From contig NZ_JACXIY010000009.1 in assembly GCF_014705655.1 (NCBI RefSeq), positions 1 through 64,000 of the forward strand: a stretch of 64,000 bases of DNA. Direction: 5' to 3'. Position 1 is the stretch's first letter; each line of letters starts with the position of its first letter. The notes under the pieces were generated by a model. The model was not told the origin of the DNA and searched no databases. It worked only from the letters and a program-made list of their open reading frames with translations. This DNA comes from Paenibacillus arenilitoris (GTDB lineage: Bacteria > Bacillota > Bacilli > Paenibacillales > Paenibacillaceae). The position numbers and the translations under genes were made by a program. Shown piece by piece: positions 58,264 through 64,000 of this stretch.

Positions 58264-59090
58264 TGAAACAATCGAATTCTACGGTCGCTTGGTCGAAATT
58301 CGCCGTCCTCTTCGTTTGCCTGCTGCTGTTCGTGTTCCCGTTCCTGCTGCTGCTCGTCAATTCGTTTAAAGAGAACAAAGCGATTACATCCAGCCCGCTT
58401 TCGCTCCCCGAGAGCTTCGGCATGACCAATTATTCGGACGCATTCGGCAAAATGGATTATATATCCGCCTTTACGAATTCGATTATGATTACGGTGCTTA
58501 GCGTATTGCTCATTTCGCTTCTGGCGGCGATGACGGCTCATTATTTTGTCAGGCATCAAACGAAGTTCAACCAGTATACGTTTTTCTTAATGGTTGCGGC
58601 TATGATTATTCCCTTCCAAGCCATTATGATTCCTCTCGTCAAAATATACGGTTCCATCGGCTTTCTTGACAGCAAATGGGCGTTGATCTATATGTACATC
58701 GGATTCGGCAGTCCGCTGGCTGTGTTCATCTATCATGGATTCGTGAAAAGCATCCCGGCCGAGCTCGAAGAAGCGGCTCTCATTGACGGCTGCACAAGAA
58801 CGCAGACCTTCTTCCGCATCGTATTTCCGGTGCTGACGCCGACCACGGTTACGATCGCCATATTGAACGTGCTCTGGATTTGGAACGACTTCCTGCTTCC
58901 TTCCTTGGTGCTGATTGCGCCGGACGAAAGAACGCTGCCGCTGTCGACCTTTTATTTCTTCGGTACGTACACCGTCGATTACGGCCCGTTGATGGCCGGT
59001 CTAATGCTGACCATACTCCCTGTGCTGATCGTTTATCTATTTGCGCAGAAATACATTATTCAAGGGGTTATGCAAGGCTCCATCAAATAA
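58263..59090 (+). CDS. Sugar ABC transporter permease 2 (MalG/MsmG type)
   Basis: A 275-residue permease, the partner of the preceding one. EAA loop EEAALIDGCTRTQTFFRIVF and the C-terminal end KYIIQGVMQGSIK are diagnostic for the CUT1 MalG group. Its ATG shares a base with the upstream TAA, and GGAGGTGGAGG lies at ideal distance inside the previous gene. Confidence 0.94.
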   Translation: MKQSNSTVAWSKFAVLFVCLLLFVFPFLLLLVNSFKENKAITSSPLSLPESFGMTNYSDAFGKMDYISAFTNSIMITVLSVLLISLLAAMTAHYFVRHQTKFNQYTFFLMVAAMIIPFQAIMIPLVKIYGSIGFLDSKWALIYMYIGFGSPLAVFIYHGFVKSIPAELEEAALIDGCTRTQTFFRIVFPVLTPTTVTIAILNVLWIWNDFLLPSLVLIAPDERTLPLSTFYFFGTYTVDYGPLMAGLMLTILPVLIVYLFAQKYIIQGVMQGSIK

Positions 59091-59114
59091 CGAGTAAGGG
59101 TAGGATGCTTTATT

Positions 59115-60569
59115 TTGTACACACGCGAGAATGCCGACAAGTTTATTGAGAGCAGAAAATATTTGCTGAACGGCGAGTACCGGCTGCGCTTCCATTTGAT
59201 GAGCGAGTTTGGCTGGATGAACGATCCGAACGGCTTTGTTTATTATAACGGGGAATACCATCTGTTTTATCAGCATTATCCGTATCAGCCCGTATGGGGG
59301 CCGATGCATTGGGGCCATGCGGTCAGCCGCGATTTGATCGAGTGGAGGCACTTGCCCGTGGCGCTGGCGCCGGATCGGGAATACGACCGCGACGGATGCT
59401 TCTCCGGCAGCGCGATCGTGAAGGGCGACAGGCTTTATTTGATGTATACGGGGCATATCGTGACGGGGCCGGACAAGGACCTGCATTACAGTCAAAATCA
59501 AAATATGGCCGTGTCCGACGACGGTATCCGTTTTCAGAAGCTTGCCGGCAATCCGGTGATCGGGCCGGAGCAACTTCCGGCGGACGTCAGCCAAAAGGAT
59601 TTTCGCGATCCGAAGGTGTTCGAGCGGGACGGGGTTTACTATGCCGTCTTGGGGTCGAACGACGGAAAGGGCAGCGGACTAATCTTAATGTACCGGTCGG
59701 ACGATCTGCTGCATTGGACCTTCGTCAATGAAATCGCGCGAAGCGACGGACATATGGGGGACAACTGGGAATGTCCGGACCTGTTCGAGCTGGAGGGGCA
59801 TGACGTGCTCATGCTGTCGCCTCAGCGCATGCCGGCGCAAGGGGATGACTATCAGAACCTGCACTCGACCGCCTACATGATCGGCCGTCTGGATACGGAG
59901 CAAGGCCGTTTCCTGTACGATCGGTATGAGCCAATCGATTGCGGCTTCGATTTCTACGCCCCGCAAACAACGGTTGACGATAAGGGAAGGCGGATCGTCA
60001 TCGGCTGGATGGAAACTTGGGAGACGGAAATTCCGACGCAGCTTGGACACTACTGGGCGGGGGCGATGTCGCTTCCGCGCGAGGTCGCGATGCATGGCGA
60101 TGTTTTGTATTTCAAACCGATTGATGAAATGGCCAATTATCGCCATAACGGCTTTGAGGCTGCCGATATTTTGCTCGACGGGGAGCGGGATATGGGCGTA
60201 AGCGGAGATTGCTACGAGCTTGAGGTCGTTTTCCGTGCGGATCGGGCCGAGGAGTTCGGCTTGAAGCTTCGCGTTCACGGCGAGGAAGAGACGGTGTTAT
60301 CCTATAGCGCTGCGGATGGTCGGTTCCGATTTAACCGCGAGAAGGCCGGCATCGGTCCGGGCGGCGAGCGCAGGACGAGGGTCGGGTTGAATGACGGACT
60401 TCTGGAGCTTCGGGTATTCGTCGACAGATCATCCGTTGAAGTATTTATCCAAGGCGGCGCAAAAGTAATGACAGGCCGTATTTACCCCGGCGCCGAGTCG
60501 CTGGGCATCAAAGCGTATGCAATCGGCTCCTGTTCGATTGTATCCTTCAAAAAATGGGATCTGAAATAG
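59115..60569 (+). CDS. Glycoside hydrolase family 32 beta-fructosidase (intracellular)
   Basis: A 484-residue GH32 enzyme hydrolysing sucrose, sucrose-6-phosphate or fructo-oligosaccharides. Nucleophile D37 in WMNDPNG, transition-state stabiliser D165 in FRDPKV and acid/base E219 in ECPD are all present in the N-terminal five-bladed propeller; a C-terminal beta-sandwich follows (VFVDRSSVEVFIQGG). No signal peptide, so it acts in the cytoplasm on sugar brought in by the linked ABC transporter. With no PTS gene nearby, an unphosphorylated substrate is more likely than sucrose-6-phosphate. The start is TTG at 59115. Confidence 0.93.
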   Translation: MYTRENADKFIESRKYLLNGEYRLRFHLMSEFGWMNDPNGFVYYNGEYHLFYQHYPYQPVWGPMHWGHAVSRDLIEWRHLPVALAPDREYDRDGCFSGSAIVKGDRLYLMYTGHIVTGPDKDLHYSQNQNMAVSDDGIRFQKLAGNPVIGPEQLPADVSQKDFRDPKVFERDGVYYAVLGSNDGKGSGLILMYRSDDLLHWTFVNEIARSDGHMGDNWECPDLFELEGHDVLMLSPQRMPAQGDDYQNLHSTAYMIGRLDTEQGRFLYDRYEPIDCGFDFYAPQTTVDDKGRRIVIGWMETWETEIPTQLGHYWAGAMSLPREVAMHGDVLYFKPIDEMANYRHNGFEAADILLDGERDMGVSGDCYELEVVFRADRAEEFGLKLRVHGEEETVLSYSAADGRFRFNREKAGIGPGGERRTRVGLNDGLLELRVFVDRSSVEVFIQGGAKVMTGRIYPGAESLGIKAYAIGSCSIVSFKKWDLK

Positions 60570-60611
60570 GCAATCAAATGCCTATTCAGAATCCTGGGAT
60601 GCGAAAAAATA

Positions 60612-60664
60612 AGGGCATTGTCCGTTTCTTTCTATTGGAAGGAGCAGCGGCGATGCCTTTTTGT
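60612..60664 (+). terminator. Probable terminator of the fructoside operon
   Basis: AGGGCATTGTCCG can pair imperfectly with CGGCGATGCCTTT across a 20-base loop, followed by TTTTT. The stem has a mismatch and G-U pairs. Confidence 0.6.
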
Positions 60665-60732
60665 CAGTTATGATCCTTATCTTTTACTGGCATTGGACCG
60701 GCGGGCTCGTTCATGTTGCGTTCATTTTACTT

Positions 60733-60741
60733 TGCTATAGT
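60733..60741 (+). promoter_or_regulatory. Extended -10 promoter of the efflux operon
   Basis: TGCTATAGT at 60733-60741; TTGCGT at 60716-60721 is closer (14 bp) than a normal -35, so the extended -10 probably dominates. The adaptor ATG is 39 bp downstream. Confidence 0.5.
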
Positions 60742-60779
60742 CGGACCGATAAAGTCCGACGGAGGGTGGAGTTAAGCGA

Positions 60780-62375
60780 ATGAAGAGATGGGCGATAGGG
60801 GTTGGCGCCGTTTTGATCCTGGCCGCGGCCGGGGCGGGAGCCTACTATTATTATTTTGCCAAGGATGCCGAAGCGACCTCGGAAGGCGCGGCGGCGCTGA
60901 CCGCAGCCGCGACGAGGGGATCCATCGTGAAGCAAATTAGCGGAACGGGGGCGGTGGCCGCCAATACGAGGGAGACCGTGACAGCCGGCAAGAGCGGCAC
61001 GATCGCGGCCGTGAACGTGAAGGTCGGCGATCAGGTCAAGGCGGGCCAAATTCTCGTCACGTTCGAGGCTGCGGACGATTACGACGATCAAATCGAGTCC
61101 ATCGAGGATAATATCGACAGGCTGAAGGAAGAGATCGAGGGCTATCAGCAAAGCTACAAGGAGGCGACCGGGACGGAGAACGAGGAGGCGGCGAAGCAGG
61201 ATCTTCAGAAGAAGATGGAGGACGCCGAATCGGATATCGCCGATTACGAGGAAGATTTGCAGGATATTTACGAGAAGCAGAGCGAGGAGGAGAAGGCGGT
61301 TACCGCCACGATCGACGGCGAGGTTACCGAAATGGACATCGAGCCGGGCGACGAGGTGCAGGCCAATACGACGATCGCGAGCATCGTCGATTATACGCGT
61401 CTCGAATTCGTGACGTCCGTCGACGAGCTGGATATTCCGTCGGTGAAGGTCGGACAAGCCGTAGACATTACGCTCGGCGCGATTACCGATAGGACGATCG
61501 GCGCCGCCGTCTCGGAAATCGCGCGGGAGGGAAGCGCAAGCAACGGCTCGTCCTCCTTCGAAGTAAGCATTCTATTAAAGGATATTGAGGGCGTGAAGGC
61601 CGGCATGTCCGGCGAAGCCGCCATTACGATCGAGTCGAAGGAGGATATCGTGCTCGTGCCGGTCAACGCGGTCGTGGCGATAGGCAATCGTTCGTTCGTG
61701 CGCGTCCCGTCCGCGGAAGGCGGCACGACCGGCGCGGCAGCCGGAAGCGGCGCGCCGCCTGGCGGCCGGCGCGGCGGGGCCGGGGGGACGGCCCCCGATG
61801 GCGGCGGCTTCCCGGGAGGCGAAGCGCCATCCGGCGAAGCACCGGCAGGCGGGGCGCAGGGAGGCGGGACGGCGCCCGTCATGGGCGGCGCGGCACCTGC
61901 CGGGGACGCGTCAACCGGCACCGGAAGGCAAGCGGCCGCCGAAGGGACGGCGCCTGAAGGCGCGTCTGCCGCAGGCGGCGACGGTGCGCAGGCAGACGGA
62001 ACGGGCGGCGAAGCCCCGGCAGGCGAAGGAGCCGCGGCGGCAGGCGGCGAAGCGGGCGCGGCGGCAGGAGGCAGAGGGAATATGGCGGACCGTCTCGCCA
62101 GCCGCATCGATACGCTTGGCGGCGAGCTGGTGGAGGTGACGACGGGACTTAGCGACGAGAATTTCGTGGAGATCGTCTCCGGCTTGTCCGAAGGGGACAG
62201 CGTGCTTGTCCCGATCGCCCAAGGCACGCCCGGCATGGGCAGCGGCACGGAGGAACAGCAGACCCAGATCCGCGGCACCTTCCCCGGCGGCGGTGCGATA
62301 GGCGTGTTCCCCTCCGGCGGCGGCGGTGGCGGCATGGGCGGTGGCAATTTCCAACGCAGCGGTGGCATGCCATGA
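60780..62375 (+). CDS. MacA/YknX-like membrane-fusion adaptor with Gly/Ala-rich insertion
   Basis: A 531-residue HlyD-type adaptor of a MacAB-like efflux system. N-terminal membrane helix (about 7-22), lipoyl-like half (SGKSGTIAAVNVKVGDQVKAG is its core), a charged coiled-coil hairpin at about 100-165, beta-barrel (EVQANTTIASIVDYTRLEFV) and a C-terminal domain. At about 315-435 a Gly/Ala/Pro-rich low-complexity stretch interrupts the C-terminal part, and the protein ends in a Gly-rich tail. Coupled by four bases to the ATPase gene. Substrate unknown; YknWXYZ handles a cannibalism toxin in B. subtilis. Confidence 0.88.
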   Translation: MKRWAIGVGAVLILAAAGAGAYYYYFAKDAEATSEGAAALTAAATRGSIVKQISGTGAVAANTRETVTAGKSGTIAAVNVKVGDQVKAGQILVTFEAADDYDDQIESIEDNIDRLKEEIEGYQQSYKEATGTENEEAAKQDLQKKMEDAESDIADYEEDLQDIYEKQSEEEKAVTATIDGEVTEMDIEPGDEVQANTTIASIVDYTRLEFVTSVDELDIPSVKVGQAVDITLGAITDRTIGAAVSEIAREGSASNGSSSFEVSILLKDIEGVKAGMSGEAAITIESKEDIVLVPVNAVVAIGNRSFVRVPSAEGGTTGAAAGSGAPPGGRRGGAGGTAPDGGGFPGGEAPSGEAPAGGAQGGGTAPVMGGAAPAGDASTGTGRQAAAEGTAPEGASAAGGDGAQADGTGGEAPAGEGAAAAGGEAGAAAGGRGNMADRLASRIDTLGGELVEVTTGLSDENFVEIVSGLSEGDSVLVPIAQGTPGMGSGTEEQQTQIRGTFPGGGAIGVFPSGGGGGGMGGGNFQRSGGMP

Positions 62376-63133
62376 GCGAATACAAGGCTGTTCCTCTCAT
62401 CGAAATGACAGGCGTGTCGAAATCGTATTGGATGGCGCGGGAAAAAACGACCGTGCTACATCAGGTGTCGCTGCGGGTCGCTCAAGGCGAGTTTCTGGCC
62501 ATCGTCGGCCCTTCCGGCTCCGGCAAGTCGACGCTCATGAACATGATCGGCTGCCTGGATACGCCGAGCGAAGGAAGCTACAAGCTCGAGGGGGCCGAGG
62601 TCGCCGGGCAGAGCGACAACAAGCTGACGGAGCTGCGCAACAAAAAAATCGGCTTTATTTTTCAAGGCTATCATCTGCTTCCGCGGCTGACCGCGCTCGA
62701 GAATTGCGAGCTGCCGCTCATCTATCGGGGGCTGTCCGGCAAGGAGAGAAGGCGGCGCGCGATGGAAGCGCTGGAGCGGGTCGGCCTTGGCGAGCGTATG
62801 TCCCACCGGCCGAGCGAGCTGTCCGGCGGCCAGCAGCAGCGGGTGGCGATCGCGCGGGCGCTCGCCACGAATCCGCCGCTGCTGCTCGCCGACGAGCCGA
62901 CGGGCGCGCTCGATTCGAAGACCGGCATGGAGGTGCTCGGCATGATGGAGGAGCTGAACCGGGCCGGTCAGACGATCGTATTGATTACGCACGACATGGA
63001 AGTCGCCCAGCGGGCCGGCCGAACCGTCGTCATTCGGGACGGCGTATTGTCCGAGCAGGAAAGGAGGGGCGGCGATGAAGCTGACGCAAGGGCTCAGGAT
63101 GGCGTTCATGAGCGTGTTGTCCAACAAGCTTAG
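62372..63133 (+). CDS. MacB/YknY-like ABC transporter ATP-binding protein
   Basis: A 253-residue ATPase of the LolD/MacB type. Walker [11 protein letters not shown]-loop [14 protein letters not shown], signature [15 protein letters not shown], Walker [14 protein letters not shown] and switch ITHDMEV are intact. The ATG overlaps the adaptor stop. The last about 20 residues overlap the permease gene by 59 bases, an unusually long overlap for this pair. Confidence 0.95.
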   Translation: MSEYKAVPLIEMTGVSKSYWMAREKTTVLHQVSLRVAQGEFLAIVGPSGSGKSTLMNMIGCLDTPSEGSYKLEGAEVAGQSDNKLTELRNKKIGFIFQGYHLLPRLTALENCELPLIYRGLSGKERRRRAMEALERVGLGERMSHRPSELSGGQQQRVAIARALATNPPLLLADEPTGALDSKTGMEVLGMMEELNRAGQTIVLITHDMEVAQRAGRTVVIRDGVLSEQERRGGDEADARAQDGVHERVVQQA

Positions 63134-64000
63134 GACAGTGCTGTCGATGCTCGGCATTCTGATCGGCGTCGCGACGGTCATCGCGCTGGTCGCGATGGGC
63201 AGGGCATCGTCGAACGAAGTGGCGGAGCAGGTGTCCGCCCTCGGCAGCCCGAACTCGCTGCAAATCAACATTACCGGCCGCGGCACCGTTACGACGTTGT
63301 CGGTGGAGGAGGCGACCGAGCTCGGGGACGTCGCGAACGTCGCGGGCGTGGCGCCGATTACGAGCACGAACGCTTACGCGAAGTACGGCAAGACGCAAGT
63401 ATCGGTCACGGTGGAAGGGATTACGCCCTCCTACGAGGCGGTGAAGGATTTTCCCGTCCAGGACGGAAGATATCTCGCCGCTCCCGACCTCACGGGCAAT
63501 ACGAAAGCCGCGCTGATCGGCGTGGACACGGCGGCCGATTTGTTCGAGGAGGAGGGGGAGGATCCGCTTGCCGCGGTCGGCAAAAAAATAACGATCAACG
63601 GCTATAACTTTACGATCGTGGGGCTGCTCGAATCGCAAGGCAGCTCGCTGGCCGGCTCGAACGACGAGAAAATATTGATCCCGATTACGACGGCGCAAAA
63701 AATTTTCCAAATCGGAGGCGTGTCCACCATCAATTTAATGGTAGAGGACATCGATCTAATGGACGCGACCGTGGCGGGAGCAGAAGCCGTCCTCTACGAG
63801 AAATTCCGGGGCAACGAGAACGCGTACCGCGTCTTTAACCAAGAGGAAGCGATGGAGACGCTGAGCTCGGTCAACGAAACGATGAACCGGCAGCTCATTT
63901 ACGTGGCGATCATTTCGCTTATCGTAGGCGGGATCGGCATCATGAACATCATGCTCGTATCCGTGACGGAGCGCACGCGCGAGATCGGCATCCGCAAATC
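63075..64000 (+). CDS. MacB/YknZ-like ABC transporter permease, 3'-truncated by the window
   Basis: The frame from ATG 63075 is open to the window end (about 308 residues). It begins [20 protein letters not shown] with the first membrane helix MLGILIGVATVIALVAMG, then an extracellular MacB periplasmic-type domain (ITGRGTVTTLSVEEATEL) and a second helix IYVAIISLIVGGIGIMNIML followed by VSVTERTREIGIRK, the FtsX signature. AAAGGAGGGGCGGCG precedes the ATG. Two further helices should follow outside the window. Confidence 0.93.
   Translation, partial: MKLTQGLRMAFMSVLSNKLRTVLSMLGILIGVATVIALVAMGRASSNEVAEQVSALGSPNSLQINITGRGTVTTLSVEEATELGDVANVAGVAPITSTNAYAKYGKTQVSVTVEGITPSYEAVKDFPVQDGRYLAAPDLTGNTKAALIGVDTAADLFEEEGEDPLAAVGKKITINGYNFTIVGLLESQGSSLAGSNDEKILIPITTAQKIFQIGGVSTINLMVEDIDLMDATVAGAEAVLYEKFRGNENAYRVFNQEEAMETLSSVNETMNRQLIYVAIISLIVGGIGIMNIMLVSVTERTREIGIRK

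Overview
The window is chromosomal DNA from a high-GC, endospore-forming member of the Firmicutes, most likely Paenibacillaceae (Paenibacillus or Cohnella type). Evidence: sporulation and germination genes (spoIIR, a gerA-type operon), Gram-positive lipoproteins and SLH repeats, strong AGGAGG ribosome sites with many TTG/GTG starts, and the gene order prmC - spoIIR - ywlC(tsaC) - mntP - ywlE - rpiB - ywlG - glyA - upp - atp - ywzB - murA, which is the Bacillus subtilis order with blocks inserted.

Layout. 1-900: 3' part of prmC with an in-frame tandem repeat. 900-1500: an intergenic 113-bp hairpin repeat array. 1590-4130: inserted block with an ECF41-type sigma factor, its carboxymuconolactone-decarboxylase partner with a matching promoter, and a TetR/SMR efflux pair. 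4160-10190: spoIIR with a sigma-F-like promoter, tsaC, mntP, ywlE, then a ZTP riboswitch with terminator in front of rpiB-ywlG-glyA. 10190-16500: a 16-bp periodic repeat array, then an oppABCDF oligopeptide importer. 16560-19810: a glycine-rich GRDP-like membrane protein, upp, and a UDP-GlcNAc 2-epimerase. 19930-27430: the complete F1Fo ATP synthase operon (atpZIBEFHAGDC), interrupted between atpA and atpG by a 111-nt inverted-repeat element. 27600-33210: a Fur-box-controlled siderophore binding protein and a fused double permease, then a methyl-accepting chemotaxis-like protein. 33300-37620: a four-gene spore germinant receptor operon. 37650-47830: an 11-subunit complex I operon (nuoABCDHIJKLMN) lacking the NADH-oxidising module. 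47870-49050: a 27-bp minisatellite joined to a truncated transposase, then a second dyad-rich 113-bp repeat. 49054-52650: a surface subtilase with PPC and SLH domains and a repeat-built linker. 52660-54740: ywzB and murA. 54800-60570: a LacI-controlled fructoside uptake and hydrolysis operon (binding protein, two permeases, intracellular GH32). 60730-64000: a MacAB/YknXYZ-like efflux operon cut by the window end.

Functional themes are energy conservation (ATP synthase and complex I), one-carbon and purine-linked metabolism (riboswitch-glyA), nutrient uptake, sporulation/germination and envelope functions. No tRNA, rRNA, CRISPR array or prophage was recognised. The most unusual feature is a recurring tendency to ~113-117-bp tandem duplications, both intergenic (hairpin arrays) and in frame inside proteins (PrmC, the subtilase). 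The most interesting discrete elements are the atpA-atpG inverted repeat, the 16-bp phased array, the ECF41 promoter-regulon pair and the ZTP riboswitch placed in front of rpiB.
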